A stretch of 64,000 nt of DNA from Ashinkailepas kermadecensis (taxonomy: Eukaryota; Arthropoda; Thecostraca; Neolepadidae). A program made the position numbers and the translations under genes. The DNA is taken from contig JAOTOM010004285.1 of the NCBI GenBank assembly GCA_034440615.1, forward strand, positions 1-64,000, in the 5' to 3' direction. How positions within the stretch are numbered: the stretch's first letter is position 1; the number at the start of each line of letters is the position of its first letter. Under the pieces are notes generated by a model, which worked only from the letters and a program-made list of their open reading frames with translations, ran no database searches and had not been told where the DNA came from. Shown piece after piece: positions 1-11,300 of this stretch.

Positions 1-795
1 AGGCTCAGCGCGCGATCACGCGCGCACAACACGTAGCGCCTGCCGCACCGTTGGTCCTGACCGCCCCTGCGTTGCGGAAAATCCTCCATTCATGGCATGC
101 TGGAGCTCTCGGTCAAAGTTCTGCCGTTGAACTGGAATTCACGGATCGGGTGGCCATGCCATGATCCACGCAACAAACTGCATAGCAATAGGATGCTGGT
201 CCATAAAGCCACCCCATCAATAATTCGAACTGCAGTTCTAAAAAGAAGTTCACTAGGGTTCGGAACCATCCAGGTTCGGACCTTGTGACCTTGTGACCTG
301 ACCTTAGGTAACGCTGGGACAATGCATATATTGATATACGATCAAGTCAGCCTTAGCCAAAGTGTGCAATGTTTGGAGCTCATTTCATGGATAGGCCAAT
401 TCAGGTCAAATATGGTCTGACCACACGAGATCAGGCCATCTCAGGACATTGACTGGCCTGTCAATGTCATGTGGCACTAATTACGCGGTGCCGAAACCGG
501 GTTTAGATATTACTGCGAGGAACAGCAGCATTCTCAAAACATGGCATTGTGTAGAATAAACATGATAATTGTTGAAGTTCGTCGTATTTCACATACCTTA
601 AATTAGAATGTTTGTAGCATGCTCGATCATTTTTTGCTTGAAAGCCCACCCCGAAGTTTTTTCCACTCGAAATGGCAACTAACGCAGATGTTGACCTAGC
701 CTCAAGTCAGGAACCTAAACCGCAGTTAAAAATTTCGGGACACCATAGTTGTTCCCCTCTAGTGAAAGTGAAATGTGAAACCCCTCTTGTCTGAC
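1..795. other. No gene recognised
   Basis: I see no convincing exon, RNA gene or repeat here. Short open frames on both strands near 97-322 have no recognisable motif. A few TGACCT/AGGTCA half-sites occur around 290-430, but not in a regular array. Confidence 0.4.
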
Positions 796-1051
796 GCCAC
801 CTGGTTGTCAAGTCAGGTTCCGCTCAAGTTGATGAGCGTTCTAGCAGTTGAAGGAAGACGCCCCCTGCTTGTGGCCTCACTCGTGACAACACTCATCCAG
901 CGGTATCGGTTGGGTGAGTTAAAACTTTGTGTTGCGTTTTCGCCAAATGGCGCCCACCTCTCACACTCTTATTTTGTACACGGTGTTTTTTTTTGCAGAT
1001 GATGTGGAGCCTTCAAGGAGGCCAGCATCTGGCCACGGGCCCACCGAGTAA
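796..1051 (+). CDS. Possible C-terminal exon pair of an unidentified gene
   Basis: Two plus-strand exons can be joined in phase. The first ends at 913 with a strong donor (G|GTGAGT). The second starts at 999 after a T-rich tract ending TTTTGCAG and stops at TAA 1049-1051. The intron would be only 85 bases. The joined frame reads ...LIQRYRL-DDVEPSRRP...GHGPTE-stop. The first part is hydrophobic and helix-like (LLVASLVTTLIQRY). I do not recognise the family. The first exon's left edge is uncertain: there is an in-frame TGA at 769-771, and the AG at 794-795 is one possible acceptor. A competing open frame in the same GC-rich block (about 999-1313, ending VGEPVD) cannot be excluded. Confidence 0.25.
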
Positions 1052-1344
1052 GAACACACTTGGCGGGAGCGTGCCAAGGAGGCGGGTGATCGGGCTCCGG
1101 TGCTCCCGAGGCCAGCTGCCCTGCGGGCAGAACATGCTGCTCGAGGTCGTCCCGGCCGCCCGCGAGATGCCCGCCGGGCACCGCCGGCCGACCGCCCCGC
1201 TGCTTCCCATTGTACCTCTAGATGCCGGCGGCGTCTGGATGTACCCCTGTTGCGGCAGCAACGGCTACAGCTTGGACTTGCCGCCGGACGAGGTCGGCGA
1301 GCCGGTCGACTGATCTGTTGCGAGTCCACCACGAAGAAGTGGTA

Positions 1345-1552
1345 ACCGGATCTGTGTCGGATCCGTGTCGAACTCATGTCAGATCCGTGTCGGACCCGTG
1401 GCGAACTCGTGTCGAACTTTTGTTGGACCTGTGCCTGATGAAGTGCCTGGTGCTGTGTCGGACCCGTGTCGAACTCATGTCGGATCCGTGTCGGGCCCGG
1501 GGCGAACTCGTGTCGAACTTGTGTCGGACCTGTGTCGAGTGAAGTGTGACTG
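1345..1552. repeat. Degenerate GTGTCGGACC-type minisatellite
   Basis: Short units of roughly 15 bases built on GTGTCGGACCCGTGTCGAACTC repeat irregularly for about 200 bases. The repeats keep frames open on both strands, so the open frames over them are not evidence of genes. Confidence 0.8.
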
Positions 1553-2848
1553 GGTCTGCACGCAGGAATGCTGCTGTTGCTCTGATGGAATGCAGTGTTG
1601 TGCAGTGGCCTTGTATAAACATCGATTTCCGCCGGGGCCCGGGTATGTACGTGCCGTCCATTGCAAGCTGTGATAGACAAGGGAGGGGACACTGAACGTC
1701 GCCGGCAGTCGATGGGGTTCGGCCAAGCCCAAGCAAATGCCGGACAAATATTGTCGCTCTCATCACATCAACTGACTGATCATGAGTGACACGTCGGGGT
1801 ATTCCGAAGTACCGTGATGCATGTCAGTACATAGCTATTTCTGCGTTATTTTCCTGACACATTTTGAAAGTCATAGGCGTTCCACGAAATGCACGAGCAC
1901 AAGACATTTGACAGAATGCCTATTCGATACCGTTGCTGATCCCATCCGAGCCAATGGAGAGCCTGTGCCCCTGGAAAGAAACATGCAGTATAGAGCATAA
2001 CGCCGAGTGAAGTTTTCAAATCTGCCCAAATCAGAATCCGTGCGAGCCCCTCCAATTAACATCCATAGCCGTACCGGATACGGAGGCCCATCGTTAACCA
2101 ATCAGCTTCCAAAATTCAAGATAACACAGCCTGATTGGCTACAGTAATGAGTAGCAACTAGACAATCAAAAATAATTTGACATCAATCCCCATTTATTGG
2201 ATGTTGCCACACTACTGGAACAGCAGACGGTTGCATAGGTCAGTATTGGGAGCTGGTGTTCGTGGTATGCGGTAGCAATGATGTATGTGCAGAGCATTCG
2301 TTGCCACCGTATCACTACGGGCCCTCATTGAATTGCATTGTATTGCAGTACAGCGGAAGGCACAGTCCACGTTTACAAGTGGCTGTTACTTGCCCTCGTC
2401 AGTCACAGTTTCAAAAAGGTGAAGAGCAGTCCCAATGATATTGAATGCACAATACAGCTTTAAGAAAATGACAGGATGTCCATGCAAATGCGTCTCATTC
2501 AATAGCGGAGACGATCTGCACCCTCACACGCTTGTTAAAATCGGTGCACATGCGATGGAGCACGTGGCCGATAACATGATCGTTGTAAATAGTGAAATCA
2601 TGCACAAGGAAGTATAGATCAATTCAGTAAAAATACTGAGTGGCACAGGTGGGATCCATGTTGCTGTGTTCGAAAGGGTGGCTTGTGTTCACATAAATAG
2701 TGATCTGTCTGTGGACGACTTCTCCAGCTAGCTTACATTGCTGGATTGGTGTTGTCCCGGTGAAACCAAAGACGTGATTGTGTTATCAAAATCGTCCATA
2801 CCGTACTTTGGTTTGATGCTTCGGTATTACCAAGACCCTTGGGAGCGA
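1553..2848. other. No gene recognised
   Basis: Apart from small open frames of 60-76 codons without recognisable motifs, I see nothing in this stretch. At 2853-2935 a T/G-rich simple tract (TGTTGCTGTT-like, drifting to TTTGTTTCTG) begins. Confidence 0.4.
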
Positions 2849-2984
2849 TGGGCGTTGCTGTTGCTGTTGGGTGTTGCTATTGCTGTTGGGTATTTCTGTT
2901 TTTGTTTGTTTCTGTTTCTGTTGCTGTGGTGTAGTCTGTGACGGATTTGCTTTCCGGTTTGGCGTTGAAGCTTCAGTGCATCAG

Positions 2985-4030
2985 TGCATCGAGTACTATC
3001 TGGGGACCAATTTTGAAGGAAATCTGAAGAGTCCCACCTCATGGACTCTGACCTTCGACCTTGAATATCTCAGATGTTTATGAACGCCCCTCTTAGCCTT
3101 TATGCTCATGATGATCAGTGCGTGGAGTACTACCCGTGTACCCATTTTGAAGAAAATCAGAGGAGTCCGATCTCGATGACCTTTGACCATTGACCCCGAA
3201 TATCTCCGTAGTGTTTTGTAATTCGGCTTCGTGGTTGAGTTCCTGATAATCAGGGTGCCAAACTCTACCAGTATGCTCGCTTCCACGATGTTCCACCGGT
3301 AAGAATAGAATATCAATCTAGCTTGACGTACATATTGATATTCGTTTCGTGCATATTATTGCTGCATATTCGCACGGGAAGAAGTCTTGACCGGAATAAT
3401 CCAGCTGTTTATGAACGCCCCTCTTAGCTTTTATGCTCATGATGAGCAGTGCATCGAGTACTATCTGGGGCCCAATTGTGAAGGAAATTTGAAGAGTCCG
3501 ACCTCATGGACTCTGACCTTTGACCTTGAATATCTCAGCTGCTTATGAACACCCCTCTTAGCTTTTATTCTCATGATCAGTGCATCGAGAACTACCTGTG
3601 GACCAATTGTGAAGGGGAGTCTGAAGAGTCCGACCTCATGGACTCTGACCTTTGACCTTGAATATCTCAGCTGTTTATGAACGCCCCTCTTAGCTTTTAT
3701 GCTCACGATGATCAGTACATCGCGTGGTATCTGTGGACCAATTTTGGAGGTAATCTGAAGAGGCCGACCTCATGGAGTCTGACCTTTGACCCTGAATAGC
3801 TCAGCTGTTTTTTTATGAACGCCCCTCTTAGCTTTTAGCTCATGATGATCAGTGCATCGAGTACTATCTGGGGACCAATTTTGAAAGAAATCTGAAGAGT
3901 CCGACCACAATGACCACGACATTTGACCTTGCATATCTGAGCTGTTTATGAACGCCCCTCTTAGCTTGTATGCTCACGATGATCAGTGCATCGAGCACTA
4001 TCCGTGGACCAATTTTGAATGGAATCTGGA
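2985..4030. repeat. About 133-bp satellite with DR1-like motifs
   Basis: Units share TTTATGAACGCCCCTCTTAG, then ATCAGTGCATCGAGTACTAT, then GGGGACCAATTTTGAAGGAA, then a TGACCTTTGACCTTGAATAT stretch. The ATGAAC landmark recurs at 3080, 3411, 3545, 3677, 3815 and 3948, giving spacings of 132-138 after an unrelated interruption at about 3210-3400. The right edge runs straight into the GC-rich ZNF598-like exon near 4031. Two units contain a perfect TGACCTTTGACCT (3514-3526 and 3646-3658), which is the DR1 nuclear-receptor site on the other strand. Confidence 0.9.
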
Positions 4031-4215
4031 ACGCCGCCGCCGCCGGGGCCCGCCGGCGCTGAAGGCCGGTGCGGCAGTTGGGGCGGCGGCGGTGACGGCC
4101 GGAGCCCGGCCGTCCAGCGTGGGGAAGTCGTCGTCGTTGATGGAGACCACGGCCGGCCGCGAGACGAGGCGTTGCGCACCGTCTTCCCGGCGGCCACCGC
4201 CACACGCTGCGCCAG
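4031..4215 (-). CDS. ZNF598: ZNF598-like exon with DDDFPTLDG motif
   Basis: On the minus strand the frame VVSINDDDFPTLDGRAPAVT is read at about 4095-4155, followed by an Ala/Pro-rich and then Arg-rich stretch. The D-F-P-x-L motif recurs in ZNF598 tails. Two acceptors are possible: CAG at about 4216, which gives this frame but the wrong entry phase for the preceding exon, and GTCGACAG further upstream, which gives the right phase but a different frame (GGNLAQRVAVAAGK). Either the acceptor choice is wrong or there is another indel. The exon's 3' end abuts the 133-bp satellite with no clear donor. Confidence 0.5.
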
Positions 4216-7200
4216 GTTACCGCCCCTGTCGACACGGGGTGCGTCACGGCCACAGGGCACGGGGCACATGGCCGACACAGGGGTAGTTACGGGCACAGGA
4301 CACATGGCCGACACAGGGGTACGTCCCGGGCACAGGGTACAGGAGTAAGTCACAGGCACGTCACGAGCGCAGGGTACATGGCCGACACAGAGGTAAGCCA
4401 CGGGCACAAGGTTCATGGCCGGCACATGGGTACGTCACGGGCACAGGGTACAGGAGTAAGTCACGGGCACAGAGGCACGTCACGAGCGCAGGGTACATGG
4501 CATACACAGGGGTACATCACGAGCACAGGGCACAGTGCACATGGCCGACACAAAGGTAAATCACGCGCACAGGGTTCATGGCCGGCACAGGGGTACGTCA
4601 CGGGCACAGAGCAGATGGCTGACACAACAGCACGTCGATTGGGGATGGGGTGGGGTGAGGTCGATACAGGGGCACGTCAGGTTGCTAGGCCGACACAGGT
4701 ATGTCAGACCAGGTCGAGACAGCGGTGCATCAGGAGACCTCACGTGCACACGCCAAAAGAAACATTGTCTCGCCGTCAAGAGCTGCAGAGCACGAGTGAC
4801 TGCATTACTGCATTACTGGAGAGATGCATCACCCGCAAACCATGACACGACGGTCGCGGCACGACACTGACCTTGGCGGTGCTGAGCGCGAGCCGGCGAC
4901 CTCGACTGACCTGCCGCTGAGCTCGGCGCCGCCGGCTCTTTCTCCAGCCAGGGTCGGGAACTCCTGCGTGCTGTTCGTGTTCACACTGGGCGGCGCGGGA
5001 GGCGTCGACGGCCGCGGCGGAGGGTCCGGCGCCGGCTCCCGTCTGGGGGGAGAGAAACCGGTCATCTCTCCCGGCTGAGGGTCGGGGGTCAGCTTCCGTC
5101 GGAGGTGAGAGAAGCCGGTCATCTCTCCCAACTGGTCAACTGGTCAGCTGCGATACTTCACATTCTGCAATGCTGTGGAGTCGTCTCCAGCAACGTGTTC
5201 TAAAAAAACGCGACGGAGTCAGAGCATATGGTGCTTTGATACGAGAAGTACAGGGGGAAGGTGGTGCGGTGAATGTTCAACAACAACTAATTGGTTTCCG
5301 TGGTCACCTCCAAGCTGATATATTTCGCAAATCACGTTATGGCTCTTCATGATCACAGCAGTCCCACAAAATAGAACACGTTTCGACCCTAAGATGACAC
5401 ATCACTAAATCTCTCTGTATGGTGAAATATAGAACGTGAGGCAGGGTTGAAAAACAGCCTTGTCCTGCATTTTTTCCATCCACATTATCCTCCCCAAGAA
5501 ATCGTCCTTGCCTTTTCCTTGGATGGTGCTGTTTGAAACAACTATAAACCTATTGCTCTTCCACAGTAATACCAAAACGCACTGACAAGTGCAACAGGGT
5601 ACTCGTGATGCCAGACACAGAAGGGAAACTATCATCACCAAATGAAATGGCAATGACATTTTCCACTCCAGCTCCCAGATCCCAAACATGAATTAAATCG
5701 TGCCGCGAATGCATCCATCCACCACCGTCGGGTACACCATCCTGCTCACTGCTGACCACGCTGGGTAACGGCACCGCCATGATATGGAATCAAATTCATG
5801 TCCGTGCATGTCCTGAAGCAGACGACGCAATCACACAGAGGGAGAGCGTATACAGACGCTCTTGCAGACCATGTAATTCGCCAGACCTAACCTGACCTGA
5901 GCGGCACGTGCAGCAGGCACGTGTTTGACTGGATCAGATTGGATTGGGTTGGATCAGGACAATATGCCGTGTCCGTACCTGTCATGTCGGACTGGATCAG
6001 CCTGGATCAGGACACCATACCATGACCGTACTTGCCGCCGTAGGAGTGGACCAGGACACCATACCATGGCCGTACCTGCCGCCGTAGGACTAGATCAGGG
6101 CACCATACCATGACCGTGCCTGCCGTCGTAGGACTGGATCAGGCCCCATACCATGACCGTACCTGCCGCCGTAGGACTAGATCAGGGCACCATACCATGA
6201 CCGTGCCTGCCGCCGTAGGACTGGATCAGGGCACCATACCATGACCGTACCTGCCGCCGTAGGACTGGATCAGGGCACCATACCATGACCGTACCTGCCG
6301 CCGTAGGACTGGATCAGGACACCATACCATGACCGTACCTGCCGCCGTAGGACTAGATCAGGGCACCATACCATGACCGTGCCTGCCGCCGTAGGACTGG
6401 ATCAGGGCACCATACCATGACCGTACCTGCCGCCGTATGACTGGACCAGGCCTGGCTAGATCAGGGCACCATACCATGACCGTACCTGCCGCCGTAGGAC
6501 TAGATCAGGGCACCATACCATGACCGTGCCTGCCGCCGTAGGACTGGATCAGGGCACCATACCATGACCGTACCTGCCGCCGTATGACTGGACCAGGACA
6601 CCATACCATGACCGTACCTGCCGCCGTAGGACTGGATCAGGGCACCATACCATGACCGTACCTGCCGCCGTAGGAGTGGACCAGGACACCATACCATGAC
6701 CGTACCTGCCGCCGTATGACTGGACCAGGACACCATACCATGACCGTACCTGCCGCCGTAGGATTGGACCAGGACACCATACCATGACCGTACCTGCCGC
6801 CGTAGGACTGGACCATAACACAATACCGTGATCGTACCTGCCGCCGTAGTGTGGTCCGTACCTGCCGCCGTAGGACTGGACCAGGACACCATACTATGTC
6901 CGTACCTGCCGCCGTAGGACTGGACCATAACACCATACCGTGACTGTACCTGCCGTCGTAGTGAGGTCCGTACCTGCCGCCGTAGGACTGGACCAGGACA
7001 CCATACTATGACTGTATCTGCCGCCGTAGGACTGGACCATAACACCATACCGTAACCGTACCTGCCGCCGTAGTGAGGTCCGTACCTGTCGCCGTATGAC
7101 TGGACCAGGACACCATACCATGACCGCACCTGCCACCGTAGACGTCGCTCCGGTCGCGGCCGTTGCGGCGCCGCCTGCCGGCCGAATCGGAGCTGAAGTC

Positions 7201-8314
7201 GAGCGCTACGTGTGCTCCTGCCGCGGCTGGCCCCGACTCTTGTTGTCAGAGTGCTCCGCCGCCCTGTGAGCTGTGGCACGGCAAATGTCGGCTCCGTTGG
7301 CTATGGCTTCACGGCAGCACGGGGTGGCGCTTGGTTTCGCTGGGTATGGGTTATGCCGCGGCGCGGTGGTGCGTTGCACTGAGATATATAGCAGCACGAG
7401 GCAGGTTTAACACCATTTACTTGGTCCCAGCCCACCAGTACACCACCTACTGGTACCCAGCCCACCAGTGCACCACCTACCGGTGTCCAACTCACCTTGG
7501 ATATCGATGTTAGTACGGAAAACGACGAACTTCTTCTCGCCGCATTCGCCCTGCTCGCAGAGGAAGTGCTCCGTGTGGAAGTGATGTGCCAGACTCTCGT
7601 AGTCGCTGCGGCCCAGTCGACGCGCGCGGTCACACGGGGTACCCCGCAATCACACCGGGCACGGCGGGAGGGAGGGAAGGTGAGGGGAGACTAGTGTTGA
7701 AGCCATTACCGGGGTCAAAGACAAAGTTAGTTATCTAGTGAATCATCTATTCAGAATTATGGCCTAGCGACGACAGGCCAGGTAGTGGTTGTGCCGGACA
7801 ACAATAGGTGGCGCTGTGGAACGTCAGAATCGTATGTGGCGCGAATGGGACGAATACGGTTTTGTTCTGGAGTAGTCGATTTTGGGCGTTGGTCGTTGAG
7901 CTAACCTCGAGCGGTGATGGGTGAGGTACTGGCTAGTTGAAGTGTGACAGCAGCAGTGCAAGGTTAAGTTGGTCTCGACTAGTGGCCTTGTATGAGTTTG
8001 GATTCCAGATGAATCGCAATAGATCCAGTGGCGAGGTCTGATCAATACAGGTCACGTGAAGGGGCTATTTTGGATCGAACAGACAAAGTGATAGAAGAAT
8101 CTGCAACACCATCATCATGTGCAGCCTGACAAGCCCACAGTGTGACGGTGTGTGCATGTCGTCAGTACAGGCTCCAGGCCCAGGGGTCTCCGTGAACGGA
8201 GCGCGTGTGGTGATGGGGTTAGAGCAGGGGTGTCAGCGTTTGGGGATGACATTGGAGGCTTATCACAGAGTAGCATGCCACATACTAGTGCCGATAGTCG
8301 CTAGTAAACCACAC

Positions 8315-8393
<79 letters not shown>

Positions 8394-11300
8394 TATATAT
8401 AGTATACACCTACTAGGAAAAGAGGTTAGCGTAGATTGACAAAGATCGTCAATAGGTATTCCATGACAATGCAATGCAAACAAAAACCCGGCACTCTCTT
8501 TGTTCTTGCCAGAAGTGAACACTCATATGGGATATGGTGTGTGTGTGTGTGTGTGTGTGTGACTGAGATGTCAAATGCTGTCCCCGGTCTCAGGAGAGGG
8601 CGATGTCGGAATCGCGAGTTCGGGTCCTCTCGCCTCCCGAGACTGCTCTTGGTGGACACACACCATCGGCACACCGACAGGCACTGCTTTGGTGTTGCTC
8701 TGCCTACTAAGCAGCCCTCCTGAACTTCCGACCGGGCGATTGCAAACCGATATGTAAGACACGGGGAACCCATCCTTTGCATCGCATTAAAGGTGACTCT
8801 AACAACCAAGCTAGAAGCACCATTTTGTTGAACTGCTCTCACCCGGCGCGAAACCTTGAGAACGCATAACTCGGTCACTCTTCAACGATCACCACGACCA
8901 ACACAAAGGAAAGAGCAGACTACGTGCAGGTATGTCTAGCTTGACTGGACACAAAACACGTCACATCTCAATATGTCAAGACCTGAACAAACAGTTTCCA
9001 GATCAGGCCACCCAGTTCGATTCCCTAACATCTTGTGAAGGAACAGCAAACCAGGACAGATATTGTAATACAAAGAAAAGTGTCCACCAGGCAAAACCAA
9101 GTCTCCCCATGAGTGGCTTGGTACAGTCAGCCCAACTCCATTCACGACACTTGCAAACGAATCACTTGTGGCGGTCTGCCGGGGCTCGGCTGACAAAAAG
9201 GCGAGTCTACGTTAAATCGGGTCATCGGATCAGGCCGGGTCGGGTCATCGGATCAGGCCGGGTCGGGTCATCGGATCAGGCCGGGTTGGGTCATCGGATC
9301 AGGCCGGGTCGGGTAAACAGGGTCGCTCACTCGTAGAAGAGCTGCTTGCCGGTCGTTTCACACAGGTGACAATAGAAATGTTTGCGGCGCAGATGCATGA
9401 ACAGCTCGTCGTTGTCCATGTACATGCTGGAAGCCGAACACCCGGTCAAAACACGTCTGCCCGAGTCCGCACACCCCACTCAAACGGTCTGCCAGATCTC
9501 GCACGCCCCGATCGAATGGTCTGTCAGAACCTGCACATCCTGGCCAAATGGTCTGTCAGACCCTGCATGCCAGGTCAAACGGTCTGCGGGAACCCGCACA
9601 CCGGGTCAAAGGGCCTGCCAGAACCCGCACACCCCGGTGAAACGGTCTGCCGGAACTCGCACACGCCGGTCAAGGCAAGCACTCAGTGATTACACGTCAC
9701 TGACAAAACGGCAGTATAAATTATTCGTGAAATAGGGTGGAATATACCACTTTCTGAGCACTGAATGGACATCTTTTCCAAGGACGTATCGGCATCGTGC
9801 TTGTTGATGTGTGCCTATGAGGTCTCCTTGACACGTTCCTAAGAGTATTTCGCGTATAAATAGCATACTTGTGCTCACCATTAAGGATTGATTACACAAG
9901 CATCTCGTGACACAATTCCAAACACAGAGATTATCTATGACGTGGTGTGTTAAACAATGCGATCTGTTGATAACATGGCATTGCAATCGTTATCGCCAAC
10001 ATAGGTATCCATATATTAGGTATCTCCAAAATTAGACTAAAAAACGTGCACTGATGTGTACACTGTTGGCTCAAATGGAACTTGAAGGGCAAACGATATT
10101 TTAATTGACACGCTTCCATGGCAGGTTTCTACATCCTACTGTACTAGTATCGACATCTCACACCTAACGAAAAAACATTATTTTAACACTGCAAAACGGT
10201 CGAGCAAGTGCAAAGATTCGCATCAGCAACCGAGGAGCACGTGTAGGAGGTGCGCACACGGTTCATTTATCGTTTCTAACTGCATCCCGTTTACAAGCAT
10301 CATGCTTATGCTCACCATAACAGACCCGGTATCGAGATAACGAACATCCCGTATCGCAATTCTAGGTCAAGGCATTTCATATGAGGTGCTATGTTATGTT
10401 AGTTAGTTATTTGGGCTTTAGGGCGCATCGACTTCATTGGTCATGTAGCGACCATGTGCTATGTTATACAATGCCAGTTTATAGCATAGGTGTTTGTATC
10501 GTTCATAGCGGTGTCCCCAACTTAGGTACCTCCCAAACACGCAAAGCAGGAACAGTGATATGTACACAATTGTCTCTAAACTGGGTATGCAGGACCTAAC
10601 ATATTTTCATAACATTAGTTGCATGGCGATTTCGACATCCTACTGTACTCGTTTCGACCTCTCACACCTAACGAGGTATCAGTATGTTAACACTGTGCGC
10701 ACATGTCAACCGTACGACCCAGTCGCACACGAGTACTTGGCTGCACCAGCGAGTGCACAGCGAGGTCACGATGGCAACACAGTGATAAATTATTCGTGAA
10801 ATAGGGCGGTATATACCACTTACTGAACGCTCAATCGACATCCCTCCCAAATAAGTATCGACATCGTGCCTTTCGGTGCGTGCCTGTGAGGTTGTCATGC
10901 CTCGTTTCTAATAGTATCCCGTTGATACGTATCATGCTTATGCTCACCATAACGGATCCGGGATTGTGATGATGAACAATTCCTAGTGAAATTCCAGGTG
11001 AAGGGATTACCTATGAAGTACTATGGTATGCAATAAACGTTTATAGTATAGATGTTTGTATCGTAATCGTTGATGTCGATATCCCCAAATTAGTTACCTC
11101 TCAAACCATGGAAAATGGGTAGTTATATGCATGCAATTGTCTCAAAACTGGGTTTCAAGGAGCAAAGTATTTTAAGCAGCATTATTTCCATGGCGATTTC
11201 GACATCCTCCCCTACTCGTTTCGATATCTCACACCTAACGACAAATCATTACTTTAACACTGTGGCAGCAGGTCAACTCCTGGGAGGTTGGTTGGTTGGT

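Noticed and set aside
6500..7279. 259-codon minus-strand frame with 44-residue repeats
   Set aside because: It is the 44-bp minisatellite read over three units; its start frame does not match the correct ZNF598 phase.
8117..8522. Ile-Tyr repeat frames
   Set aside because: Caused by the (AT)n microsatellite.
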